This document shows, piece after piece, positions 10,536-20,302 of a stretch of DNA of 35,174 bases. The notes beneath the pieces are model-generated. The model made no database searches and had not been told where the DNA came from. It worked only from the letters and a program-made list of their open reading frames with translations. Origin of the DNA: Promethearchaeota archaeon (GTDB lineage Archaea > Asgardarchaeota > Lokiarchaeia > Sigyniarchaeales > SOKP01); assembly GCA_004524365.1 (NCBI GenBank), contig SDNL01000005.1:1-35174 (forward strand), read 5' to 3'. Positions within the stretch are counted from its first letter, which is position 1; each line of letters starts with the position of its first letter. The position numbers and the translations under genes were made by a program.

Positions 10536-11099
10536 ATTTCCTATCGTGGTAAAATTATACTCACCGGCGACCCACAGGTTGGAAAAACCTCCCTATTATC
10601 TAGGTATTGCGATGATAAATTCCCTGATAATTACAATCCCACCGTTGGTGCTAATTTTCTAATAAAGGAAGTGGATCTTACAGATATTATTAGTCAACTG
10701 GATTTAGATAATGAATTAAAACGAGAAGTTGGAAAAAAAGGATTTAAAATATATTTTTGGGATATTGGAGGGCAACACGATAAATTATTTCAAAATGAAT
10801 ATTATTTCCAAGACGCAGTGGGCGCCATAATTGTATTTGACCTTATAAATAAAGAATCATTTGACCATTTGGATTTTTGGATCGATAAAATAAAAAGCCT
10901 CACAGGAAATGACGTTCCTTTTATTATCGTGGGGAATAAAACAGACCTATCAGAAGAACGGAAAATTGCGTTAAATACTATCGAAGAAAAAGCTGAAAAA
11001 CATGGAGTTGAGTATTTCGAAACGTCCGCAAAGAAAGATGAAAATGTTCGTAAGGCATTTGAATCCCTCGCGATTAAAGTGTTGAATAATCTTAAATAA
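10536..11099 (+). CDS. Ras-like small GTPase; probable ATT start
   Basis: Extending the 142-aa ORF upstream in frame gives (M)SYRGKIILTGDPQVGKTSLLSRYCDDKFPDNYNPTVGANFLIKEVDLT..., i.e. G1 P-loop GDPQVGKTS, switch I Thr, then WDIGGQ (G3), NKTD (G4), ETSAK (G5). Stop at 10506; no ATG/GTG/TTG before the P-loop. Confidence 0.92.
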   Translation: MSYRGKIILTGDPQVGKTSLLSRYCDDKFPDNYNPTVGANFLIKEVDLTDIISQLDLDNELKREVGKKGFKIYFWDIGGQHDKLFQNEYYFQDAVGAIIVFDLINKESFDHLDFWIDKIKSLTGNDVPFIIVGNKTDLSEERKIALNTIEEKAEKHGVEYFETSAKKDENVRKAFESLAIKVLNNLK

Positions 11100-11194
11100 A
11101 GATAAAAGGGAAAATTCTTATTAATCGCTTTATTTCTTTTTAATAATAGAAAATATGTGAAGTTACTACCTATATTATTCACCAATTTTAACAT

Positions 11195-11923
11195 ATGAAT
11201 ATCTTAGTAATTCCTATTAGCCCATTAGAGCAAGCTAAGTCACGATTACGGAGCGTCTTTTCTCAAGAAAAGATAAAGCTGCTCATCATCTCTATGGTGA
11301 AAGATCTCGGCGAAAAATTAGCACATTTAGATACTTTTGATTCTGTTATTGTGTATTGTGGAGATCATTCCATAGCAGAATTAGCAGAATCATATAATTT
11401 AATCGGATTAAAAGAAAAGAATCTGAACCACAAAAAGTCATTTGATAGGGTTATTGAGGAGGTAAACCAAATTGCTATTGATCAATTCAATGCGAAACAG
11501 ACGATTTTTACTTTTTTGGATACAGTTCTTATTTCAGAACAGAATCTTAGGGATCTTTCACAATTGATTAAGGAATATCAATTAGTTATTTGTCCCTCGG
11601 TTCATTCGGCTGGGATTTCTGTGTTAGGGAGAAATCCTCCAGACATCGTGCCAACCTGCTTTTCTGATACCTCAATTCCTTCCTTTCTCGGTCAACTTAG
11701 AATGGCCCAGAAAGCTGACATTCAAAAGATTAAAATTTATGATTCCTTTAGAGCAGGATTCGATATTGATATTAAACGCGATTTGGCACTCGCTTATGAA
11801 TATTTAAAGGCACTAAATTTAACAGATTCACATACATTCCAGTTTTTAGAACAGAATCTCACATTTTCCCTTAAAAAGAATCATAATAATAGAGAGCTTG
11901 ATATTATTACCAATCGAAAATAA
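11195..11923 (+). CDS. cofC: 2-phospho-L-lactate guanylyltransferase (CofC)-like, F420 biosynthesis
   Basis: N-terminus NILVIPISPLEQAKSRLRSVFS and nucleotidyltransferase pattern match CofC family. Confidence 0.72.
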   Translation: MNILVIPISPLEQAKSRLRSVFSQEKIKLLIISMVKDLGEKLAHLDTFDSVIVYCGDHSIAELAESYNLIGLKEKNLNHKKSFDRVIEEVNQIAIDQFNAKQTIFTFLDTVLISEQNLRDLSQLIKEYQLVICPSVHSAGISVLGRNPPDIVPTCFSDTSIPSFLGQLRMAQKADIQKIKIYDSFRAGFDIDIKRDLALAYEYLKALNLTDSHTFQFLEQNLTFSLKKNHNNRELDIITNRK

Positions 11924-11970
11924 GATTATGAACCGTCTGTAATTAACTTCTAATTATAAAAAAAATAAGC

Positions 11971-13206
11971 TTAAAAGGAGAATGTTATAGCTATCTTGAT
12001 CTCTTCATTAATGATTTGTTCGATAGTTTTCTGAAAGTTGTTCCTATCTCGCTTTAATTTCGCTAAATATTTTAGATAATCCTTATTTTTACTTTCCAGA
12101 TCGTTATTAATGTGCTCTAATCTTTGAGTAAGGACCCCAATTTTATTCTTTACATCATTTAATTGATCATCTAAACCCTTTTTCTTGATCTTTTTCTTAA
12201 TTTTCTGAATATTTTCTCGTAATTCCTTATAAGTTTCTAATTCATCATAGATTTCTCTTTCGTCAAAAATCTTATTAATCTGTTCTATAGACTTTTCTCG
12301 TTTGTCAGATTTTAAGTTTAGCTTTTTTTCCTCAAGAACATGGCGTAATTGGACTAGCAATCCTCGAAATTTGGTTAAATCTTGACCCTCTTTCATTAAG
12401 ACTCGTAATGGGTTCTTAATAAAATCTCTTACATAATTTTCATTAATGTTTGTGAGATGAATATTCTCGCGTTCAACTTCAACTTTAAGTTTTCGTAGCG
12501 CCTTTTTAAAACCTAATTCACCATTGATCTTCATTTTTAACTTAAATGCTTGGTCCCGGAATTTCTTCTTTTTTTGAAATAATTTATCTTTTTCCAAGGT
12601 TAAGAGTTTTGATTTTTGTTCTTCTAGCTCTTTCTTTGTAGTTTCTTGTTCTTTTTCCAGTTTATCTAAATCTTCGCGTGCGTTTTCTATATTATTTCTT
12701 AAATTATAAAATTTCGATAGTTTATCTACTAATTCTTCAGCTTCTTTTACATCTGTATATTTCTTTAACGCAAATTTCTCCAAAACTGCTTGTTTTTTTC
12801 CTAATTTCCTTGTATGATAATTTAATTCTTTTATCTCAGGTTGTACTTTACTTTTGAATTTTGGCAGACTTTTTTTTGCTGCATCATTAATTTCAGTAAA
12901 AAGTCTTTTTAGGTCTTTTAATAAAGCCATAATCCCATCATATGTAATTTCATCCTCAGGAATTTCTATTTGATCGATTTCTTTCTTAATTTTATCAGTA
13001 AAGAATGTAAGAGATCTAAGGGGTTTTTTCTTAAGTTCGTCCTTAATATCAAGAAAATGGTTCATTGTTTTTCTTATATCAATCAATCCTTCTTGAATAT
13101 CTTCTATTAATTTCTGGGCAGTTTTCTTCTTTTTATAGAAGATTTCATCAAGTTTCTCCAAATAATATTCCTCAAAATTTTCTAATTCAATCTCAACCAT
13201 TTTCAA
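11971..13206 (-). CDS. Large coiled-coil protein, function unknown
   Basis: 411 aa, long heptad-rich K/E/L segments over most of its length. Confidence 0.8.
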   Translation of the reverse strand: MKMVEIELENFEEYYLEKLDEIFYKKKKTAQKLIEDIQEGLIDIRKTMNHFLDIKDELKKKPLRSLTFFTDKIKKEIDQIEIPEDEITYDGIMALLKDLKRLFTEINDAAKKSLPKFKSKVQPEIKELNYHTRKLGKKQAVLEKFALKKYTDVKEAEELVDKLSKFYNLRNNIENAREDLDKLEKEQETTKKELEEQKSKLLTLEKDKLFQKKKKFRDQAFKLKMKINGELGFKKALRKLKVEVERENIHLTNINENYVRDFIKNPLRVLMKEGQDLTKFRGLLVQLRHVLEEKKLNLKSDKREKSIEQINKIFDEREIYDELETYKELRENIQKIKKKIKKKGLDDQLNDVKNKIGVLTQRLEHINNDLESKNKDYLKYLAKLKRDRNNFQKTIEQIINEEIKIAITFSF

Positions 13207-13282
13207 TCAATTGTTCTTAAATTAACATTCTTTAATTAACTTTATCTCATAATTATCAGTTCTTACCGCCTTAATCCCGCCT

Positions 13283-13483
13283 CTACTCGTGTTCGATTCG
13301 TTTATTAATCGTTGCTCGCTGGAGAGCTGTTTCAATCTTCCTTTCATCAAACCCAACGGTTTCTATTATTCTCATAATCTTCATACGGCGTGATTTGCCA
13401 CGAAGCTCTCTTTTTTCCATATACTGTTTGGCAAATTCTTCGATCCTTTCTTTATCATTCAATTCTTCATTACTGGCCGACAT
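13283..13483 (-). CDS. Small hypothetical protein
   Basis: 66-aa ORF, charged, downstream-adjacent to nothing conserved; coding call is weak. Confidence 0.5.
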   Translation of the reverse strand: MSASNEELNDKERIEEFAKQYMEKRELRGKSRRMKIMRIIETVGFDERKIETALQRATINKRIEHE

Positions 13484-13795
13484 ACACTATGGTAAAAATT
13501 TTGATCCATAAAAATTTTCTTACACTTGAAAGCAAGATTGCACTATAATATTAGTGTAATTTAAGAATAATTTTAAATTAAAAACCTTTTCGTCCGAAAT
13601 TCTCAAATTTGATCGTTCAATTTTCTATCTCAATCACTTCATATTTAAATTTCCTACAAACTTATTTTTGGATTTAATAAAAATTATATTTTGTTTTTAA
13701 TTTCCATAATCGTAAATTAGGTTTCATTTGAATAAAACTTAAATTATCAATAAATACATAAATTAAAAAAAAAACTAAAAAAAGAATACAATAAA

Positions 13796-15808
13796 ATGTC
13801 TGATAAAGAACAGACCAACGGTAACCTTCGAATTGGCATATATGTTTGTAAGTGAGGCGTGAATATCGGTAGTGTCGTAGATTGCGAAGCAGTGAAGGAT
13901 TTTGCGGAGCTCCAACCGAATGTAGTTGTTGCAAAAACAAATAAGTTTACTTGTAGTGATCCTGGTCAGCAAGTGATAAAAAATGATATTTTAGAGCTAG
14001 ATCTTAACCGTGTAGTTGTTGCTGCCTGAACTCCTAAGATACATGAACCGACATACCGTGATGTACTTATGGAGTCTGGGTTGAGCCCCTATTATTTCCA
14101 GATGGTTAATATTCGAGAACAATGTTCATTTGTCCATTCGGATGATAAAGAAGCAGCTACAGAAAAGGCAAAGCGATTAGTTTTAGCGGGAATTAATAGA
14201 GCACGACAATTGGAAGCAGTTCCTCAAGAAGAAATCTCAATTGAGAGGTCAGTCCTTATTGTGGGTGCTGGAATTGCTGGAATGAATGCTGCGCTTGATC
14301 TTGCTAATCAAGGGATAAATGTACACCTAGTAGAAAAAGAACCTACTATCGGCGGAAAGATGGCTCAATTAGACCGAATCTTTCCTACAGACGATTGTGG
14401 AATCTGAGTCTTGGCACCTATCATGGTAAATACATCAAAACACCCGAATATCAACCTTCTAACTTATAGCGAAGTAGTAGAATTTAGCGGGATTACAGGG
14501 AATTATAAAGTAAAAGTAAAAAAGAATCCTCGCTATGTAAATGAAGATAATTGTACGGGGTGTGGACTTTGTACTACAAAATGTCCTATGAATATGCCAA
14601 ATGAATTTGATCGTGGTATTGGGGAACGGAGTGCAATATATATTCCTTTTCCACAAGCTGTCCCAAAATTAGCATTAATCGATCGAGAAGCATGTATCGA
14701 ATGTAAGAGTTGCGAGCGAAATTGTCCCGCAGAAGCAATAGATTTCGAACAAGAACCTGAATATGTGGATTTAACTGTAGGGTCGGTCATTATCGCTACG
14801 GGTTGGGATGAGTATCCAATTTGGAAAACTAATGAATATAAATACGGGATTTATCCCGATGTAATTACACAAATCGAATTAGAACGTATGCTTAGCCCCA
14901 TAGGTCCAACGGACGGTCATGTATACCGAGTTTCTGATGGTAAACAACCAAAACGATTAGCAATGATCCAATGTGTTGGTTCCCGATCCCTTCGAGGAAA
15001 TCAATACTGCTCGGGAGTATGTTGTAGTGTAGCATTAAAAAATGCGCAACTGTTAAAGCAAGAATATCCCGATATGGAAATTGTAATATTTTATATTGAT
15101 ATCAGAACCACAGATAAAGGGAACGAGGAGTATTATCGAAAGATCAGAGAAACTAATATTGGATTCATAAAAGGAAAACCAGGAGACATTAAATTAAACG
15201 AAGATGGAACAATGCGTCTCTTTTATGATAACTCGTTATCGGATCAAGTGACTCATTTAGACGTTGATATGGTTGTATTATCCACGGGTATCATTCCATC
15301 ACAAGGTACGCAAGAGATCGTTGATACCATAGGATTAGAAAAAGGACCTGCTGACTTTTTGTCAGAGATACATGGGTGTTTAAAACCTCAAGAGACTAAA
15401 GATATGGGGATCTACATTTGTGGTTGCGCTGCTGGTCCTAAAAATATTCCCTATTCAGTATCTTCGGCATTAGCCGCAGCAAGTAAAGCATCAACATTAT
15501 TATCTAATGATACAATCAGCCAAGAATTAATCATTGCAGAAGTAGATAAAGATCTCTGTATGGGATGTCATAGATGTGAGAAATCATGTCCTTTCAATTC
15601 AATAAAAGTTGGAGATGAAGATATCGCCGTAGTTGATGAGTTAAAATGCAAGGGATGTGGTATATGCGCGAGTGTGTGTCCAGCAAGAGCTATTGAAGTG
15701 AAATATTATCGAGATACACAGTTTGAGGAGGAATTAAAAGGTATTGGAATGTTAGAATCTCCTCCTATAGAATCTGTAGCAAAAGAACAACAACCAGTAG
15801 GTGATTAA
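13796..15808 (+). CDS. hdrA: HdrA-type heterodisulfide reductase subunit A, selenoprotein with three in-frame UGA (Sec) codons (13853-13855, 14027-14029, 14405-14407)
   Basis: ATG 13796 in frame with ORF fragments 14069 and 14411. Reading TGA as U: ...GIYVCKUGVNIGSVVD..., ...NRVVVAAUTPKIHEPTYRD..., ...FPTDDCGIUVLAPIMVN...; these match HdrA CxCGxNI, VxAACSP..HEPTxR and DC..C.L.PxM motifs with Cys replaced by U. FAD GAGIAGM motif; multiple 4Fe-4S CxxCxxCxxxCP motifs downstream. Confidence 0.95.
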
Positions 15809-16229
15809 ACTGTCTAAACAAACCACATCAAGAAGAATTGTTGCATTTGCCTGTTGGAAATGAGGATATGCTGCCGCCGATTTAACCGGCACAACGAGGA
15901 AAACCTATTCTACAGATGTCCACCTCATTCGGGTGAGATGTACAGGACGAGTAGGAATTCATTTAATAATGCAGAGTTTTCTAAATGGTGCGGATGGCGT
16001 TGCAATCATTTCTTGAAAAGAAGGAGAATGCGAATTTGAACGGGGTAATTTAGTGGCCTATGACCACGTGCAAATGTTAAGCAAGATTTTTGAGCATTTA
16101 AACATCGAAAAGGAACGAGTTCAACAATATTTCTGTTCCGCTGCGGATGTAGAGAAATATATAACCTCAGTAAATGATATAGTAAAAAAAATACACAAAT
16201 TGCCTCCCTTACCAAAAAAAACCGATTAG
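15801..16229 (+). CDS. vhuD: MvhD/VhuD-type methyl-viologen-reducing hydrogenase delta subunit, selenoprotein with two in-frame UGA (Sec) codons (15861-15863, 16014-16016)
   Basis: GTG start overlapping the hdrA stop (GTGATTAA). With TGA=U: MIKLSKQTTSRRIVAFACWKUGYAAADLTGTTRKTYSTDVHLIRVRCTGRVGIHLIMQSFLNGADGVAIISUKEGECEFERGNLVAYDHVQ...QQYFCSAADVEKYITSVNDIVKKIHKL, matching MvhD motifs (FxCNWCxYxxADLAG, RVxCxGRV, GCHPGDCHYxxGN). Confidence 0.94.
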
Positions 16230-16288
16230 AATGATCTCTTCGAATAAATAATAGTCGAAGAAGGACTACCTTGCGAAGGTTATTCGGT
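16221..16288 (+). promoter_or_regulatory. Candidate eukaryote-like SECIS element in the hdrA-vhuD 3' UTR (core hairpin 16227-16268)
   Basis: Lower stem TAG (16227-16229)/CTA (16266-16268), 3-nt bulge AAT, tandem sheared G-A/A-G (GA 16233-16234 with GA 16264-16265), T-G and C-A non-canonical pairs, then perfect 7-bp stem TCTTCGA (16237-16243)/TCGAAGA (16255-16261), 11-nt loop ATAAATAATAG containing AA. Followed by ACCTT-GCG-AAGGT hairpin and outer ACCGA/TCGGT pairing. Confidence 0.75.
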
Positions 16289-16347
16289 TAAAAATGTTTT
16301 TACAATAAATATAACTGTAGTAATTAAGTTCTAAGTTTTTAAAACTA

Positions 16348-17844
16348 ATGGAAGTAATAATGAATATGACCAAGAAAGGAGATATTAACTGGATAGATCT
16401 TAAGAATGTTGCAAACACTTTAGATTCCTATAGAGTTCGGAATTTTATTGATTCAAAAGGCGATATTCTTGAAACAGAGGTATATAACGAAACTGAATAT
16501 GATAAGATTTTATTTCAAATGATAGACCAAGAGATACTAAAATATAGTCTTTTAAATTATTTATCACAAAAAGAAGTAAACAATCTCAGCTTCATTCAAG
16601 AATTCTCCAGTGAAAAACAGATTGAATTAAAAAAAACCTTAAGCTTGTTAAAGTTATTAGAAGCTGAGGGGTTAATTAGCTTGGAATATGTTTACAAAGA
16701 AAGCGAAGATAAAAAGGAATTTAAAGATCTCAATATAATCGTAGAAAATAAGGATATTTCCAATTTTAAGCCGATATATGAGCCAGTACAGTTAGTTTTT
16801 GATGAAGAAATATGTTCAGGATGCGGTTTATGTTCGGGGATATGTCCTATGGATTGTATTACTATAGAAAATGGTCATGGTAATGTTGATGATGATAAAT
16901 GCATCCGATGCGGACTCTGTTATTTCGTTTGTCCGCGGACGTATTTGCCAACTGATATTCTCGATATATATCAAGAAAATGGTTCTGTAATTAAGAATTT
17001 CGGGAATATAGGTTTTTTCTTGGATGCCTATGCCGCTCGTACAAAAGTAGATGAAATACGTGAAAAATGCCAAGATGGTGGAGTGACTTCAACTTGTTTA
17101 CATTATCTTTTTAGTAATGATTTGATTGATTATGCAATTGGGGCTAAAATGGGTGATGAACCTTGGAAACCGGAGCCAACTATTATTGAAAATAAGAACC
17201 AGATTCTTGAAACCGCAGGAACCAAGTATGTAAATAACCCCAATTTGAGCCTCTTAAATAATGGGGAGTTAAAAAATAAAAAAATTGCTGTCACTGGGGT
17301 ACCGTGCCAGATGCAAGCACTCTTAAAAAACAAAATCTATGATATCGGTATTCCTTCCTTAAATGCGGTCGAATATAGAATTGGGATTTTCTGTATGGAA
17401 TCTTTTGGTTACAATGAAGGTTTTTTAAAAATTTGCGAGAAATTGGAAGTAGATGTGAATGATGTCCAGAAAACCGATATTAACAAGGGTAAATTTTTCA
17501 TTTATACTAAGGATGGGCAAGAGTTAGCGGCCCCTATTAAAGAAGTAACAAGCTTAGCACGAGAAGATTGCGAAGTTTGCTTTGATCTAACCTCTGAATC
17601 TGCCGATATTTCCATTGGGTCTATTGGTGCTCCTTCAGGTTGGAATTGTGTACTGATACGAACTGAAAAGGGAAAGGAATTATTTAATGCTCTGCTCGAA
17701 AATGATTTAATCGAGTCAAAATCGATTTCAGAAGTTAAACCCGGTTTGGGTTTACTCAAGAAAATTGCTGGCGGTAAAAGAAAGAAAAGTCAAAAGCATA
17801 TTGACACCAAGCGGGAGGAACATAAAATATACCCTCGTTATTAG
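16348..17844 (+). CDS. Coenzyme F420 hydrogenase/dehydrogenase beta subunit (FrhB)-like with 2x[4Fe-4S] ferredoxin domain
   Basis: CSGCGLCSGICPMDCI...CIRCGLCYFVCPRTY ferredoxin; CQDGGVTSTCLHYLF, GVPCQMQAL, SIGSIGAPSGWNCVLIRTEKG typical of FrhB family. Confidence 0.9.
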   Translation: MEVIMNMTKKGDINWIDLKNVANTLDSYRVRNFIDSKGDILETEVYNETEYDKILFQMIDQEILKYSLLNYLSQKEVNNLSFIQEFSSEKQIELKKTLSLLKLLEAEGLISLEYVYKESEDKKEFKDLNIIVENKDISNFKPIYEPVQLVFDEEICSGCGLCSGICPMDCITIENGHGNVDDDKCIRCGLCYFVCPRTYLPTDILDIYQENGSVIKNFGNIGFFLDAYAARTKVDEIREKCQDGGVTSTCLHYLFSNDLIDYAIGAKMGDEPWKPEPTIIENKNQILETAGTKYVNNPNLSLLNNGELKNKKIAVTGVPCQMQALLKNKIYDIGIPSLNAVEYRIGIFCMESFGYNEGFLKICEKLEVDVNDVQKTDINKGKFFIYTKDGQELAAPIKEVTSLAREDCEVCFDLTSESADISIGSIGAPSGWNCVLIRTEKGKELFNALLENDLIESKSISEVKPGLGLLKKIAGGKRKKSQKHIDTKREEHKIYPRY

Positions 17845-18041
17845 CCCATCTTTTTATGAAGACAGGTTTCCTCCTTTATAACTTTATTATTACTTTTACT
17901 ACGATCACTCCGAAAAATTCATATTTGCTTCTTTTTTTGCCTTCTAATCCCTTTAGAGACTAACAAATAGAAAAATTAAAAAAAGGAATCAAAATGCTAT
18001 TTATTTTTTTAACCTAGGATAGAAAGATGATGTATCAAGGT

Positions 18042-19784
18042 TCACATTGAAATGGAACCTTTACGAAAATCAGTTTTTCCTATAATTGAATTGATCAATA
18101 CGGGATGCCCTTTTTTATTTAGATTTTTGGCTTCTTGCAAAACGCTATCTATATTATCAGCATTGTCCAATAGTAAGCCCTTGGCGCCACATCCTTCTGC
18201 TATTACATGATAATCATTATATCTTAAAACAGTTGCCACATCATCATTCAAATATTCTACTTGATCTCTTGTTATTTGAGTCCAACCGGCATCATTTCCC
18301 ACAACTGCGATAACGGGAAGATTATGTCTCACGAAAGTATCAAATTCGATGATACTATACCCTGCTGCGCCATCTCCGTATAAAAGCCAGACCTCTGAAT
18401 CGGGATCGCTTAATTTTGCTGCGATTGCAAATCCTGCTCCTACTCCTAAAGTTCCATAAGGTCCAGGATCTAACCAAGATAGGGGATCTTTGGGTTTAAC
18501 AAGGTAAGAGGCTGTAGCAACAAAATCTCCTCCATCACCAATTATTATACTTTTTTCATTCAAGTTAGCGTTTATTCTTTCACACAAAGTAAGGGGATTA
18601 ATATAATCTGTGGATACTTTAGTAAATTCTTTTATTTCTTCTTCTCTTTTTTCATTTAACTTTCTCAACTGCTCATTCCATTCGTTCCAATTAGAAATTA
18701 TACCATCCTCAACTATTTTAGAAAGTTCAATTAAATAGGTGGAGGGGTCTGATTGGATTCCCATATCTGGTTTTTTATTTTTCTTTATCGTTTCTGTGCT
18801 TCGATTGATTTTAATCAATTTAGCTGTTTTTTTAAGGCCTCTCCCATAATTCAACCTAAAATCTAATGGAATTCCTGCTAAGATAATAAGATCAGCATTT
18901 CTGAGAGCATATGATCTTTTATGTCTGAAATATATAGAATGATTAGCTCCTAATAATCCCCGAGCCATTCCACTTAAAAATGTGGGAATTCCCATTTTTT
19001 CAACTGCTATCGACAATTGATTTACAAATTCTACTCGTTTCATTACTTGATTTCCTAAAAGTAAAACTGGTTTCTTACATTGATAAAGGGCTTCTTTAAC
19101 TTCATCAAGGTGCTTATCATCAATCTGAAAAGGGGTAATCCCTTCTAAAAAAGAGATCTCTTCACTTTTTGGTGAACATGCAAACAACTTATCAACATGT
19201 CTCCGTAAATACCATTTGATTACTTTATCAACTAGTCCTTCTGGTTTTGAAATACCTGATTTTTCTCCATACCATTCTCTCACCAATGGCTCATCATAAA
19301 TTAAATCTATTGGACATTCAATAAATACTGGTCCAGGTATGCCAGATTTTGCTACATCAAATGCTTCTTCCATTATCGGAATGAGATCGCAGTCTTGTTC
19401 GATTGTAGCAGACCACTTAACTAAAGTATTAAATAATTGTATTTGTTCAATATCTTGAAGTGCCCCTTTTCCTTTAAGTACAGTAGCGACTGCTCCGCCT
19501 ATAAGAATTAATGGTGATTGTGCCATCTGTGCATTCTTAATAGCAGTAACAGAATTTGTTACACCCGGTCCTGCAGTTACTACAGCAACCCCCGGTTTAC
19601 CAGTCAATCTTGCAGTAGCATCGGCAGCAAAGACTGCCGTGGGCTCTTGCCTAACGTCGATTACCTTTAACCCTTGATTTTTAGCACCTACTAAAATAGG
19701 AGCGATATGACCTCCACATAATGTAAAAATATATTCAACTCCCTGTTTTTTAATCACTTCTGCTAATAATTCTCCTCCATTCAT
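18042..19784 (-). CDS. Thiamine-diphosphate-dependent enzyme, acetolactate synthase-like / ILVBL (2-hydroxyacyl-CoA lyase 2)-like
   Basis: [117 protein letters not shown]. Confidence 0.93.
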   Translation of the reverse strand: MNGGELLAEVIKKQGVEYIFTLCGGHIAPILVGAKNQGLKVIDVRQEPTAVFAADATARLTGKPGVAVVTAGPGVTNSVTAIKNAQMAQSPLILIGGAVATVLKGKGALQDIEQIQLFNTLVKWSATIEQDCDLIPIMEEAFDVAKSGIPGPVFIECPIDLIYDEPLVREWYGEKSGISKPEGLVDKVIKWYLRRHVDKLFACSPKSEEISFLEGITPFQIDDKHLDEVKEALYQCKKPVLLLGNQVMKRVEFVNQLSIAVEKMGIPTFLSGMARGLLGANHSIYFRHKRSYALRNADLIILAGIPLDFRLNYGRGLKKTAKLIKINRSTETIKKNKKPDMGIQSDPSTYLIELSKIVEDGIISNWNEWNEQLRKLNEKREEEIKEFTKVSTDYINPLTLCERINANLNEKSIIIGDGGDFVATASYLVKPKDPLSWLDPGPYGTLGVGAGFAIAAKLSDPDSEVWLLYGDGAAGYSIIEFDTFVRHNLPVIAVVGNDAGWTQITRDQVEYLNDDVATVLRYNDYHVIAEGCGAKGLLLDNADNIDSVLQEAKNLNKKGHPVLINSIIGKTDFRKGSISM

Positions 19785-20176
19785 CTTTCATCCCTCTTTA
19801 AAATGTGCTCCTCTAGAATAAAGCAAACGAATGTCCCTTCGCAAACTAATAAATTATCTCTTCTTACTTCTACTTTCACAATATTTTTTTTTCCTTTTTT
19901 CTCTATTACTTTTCCCTCTGCTAATAAACTTTCTTCTTTTCGTACAGGTTTTAGAAATTTGATTTCTGCTGAGCCTAATACCACGTTTGGATGATTGACA
20001 GCCAACATTGCGGCATAATCTGCTAAACTAAAGATAAAACCACCATGGATCAATCCAGTATCATCTGTTATCATTCTCTCATTTGTGTTAAGTCTTATCT
20101 TGCTGTAATCTTCTTCTAATAATAATGGTTTTCCACTCCATTCAACATCAATCTTATTATGGGTTCTTTGCTTAAT
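19781..20176 (-). CDS. PaaI-like hotdog-fold thioesterase; probable ATT start
   Basis: LIHGGFIFSLADYAAMLAV hotdog motif. Upstream in-frame extension (M)KQRTHNKIDVEWSGKPLLLEEDYSKIRLNTNERMITDDTG completes the expected N-terminal strand; 4-nt overlap (ATGA) with downstream TPP enzyme. Confidence 0.82.
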   Translation of the reverse strand: MKQRTHNKIDVEWSGKPLLLEEDYSKIRLNTNERMITDDTGLIHGGFIFSLADYAAMLAVNHPNVVLGSAEIKFLKPVRKEESLLAEGKVIEKKGKKNIVKVEVRRDNLLVCEGTFVCFILEEHILKRDER

Positions 20177-20302
20177 TCATTTCACCCCTTAATTAAAAAT
20201 ATATAATTCATGAGGAAGATAAAGTGAATATAAAATTTAAAAACTCGGCTAATATTTTCAAAATGAATCATCAAAATATTAATCTTATATTTTTCCAATA
20301 TC

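Noticed and set aside
13796-14407. hdrA as a decayed pseudogene with stop mutations
   Set aside because: All stops are TGA, all at conserved Cys positions, no frameshifts, and a SECIS-like element is present downstream.
15854-16039. 61-aa plus-strand ORF
   Set aside because: Different frame inside vhuD; the Sec-recoded frame matches MvhD far better.
16241-16286. Alternative fold CGAATAA/TTATTCG around TAGTC-GAAGAAG-GACTA
   Set aside because: Possible competitor, but it breaks the ATGA/AA/GA SECIS arrangement; noted as needing folding calculation.
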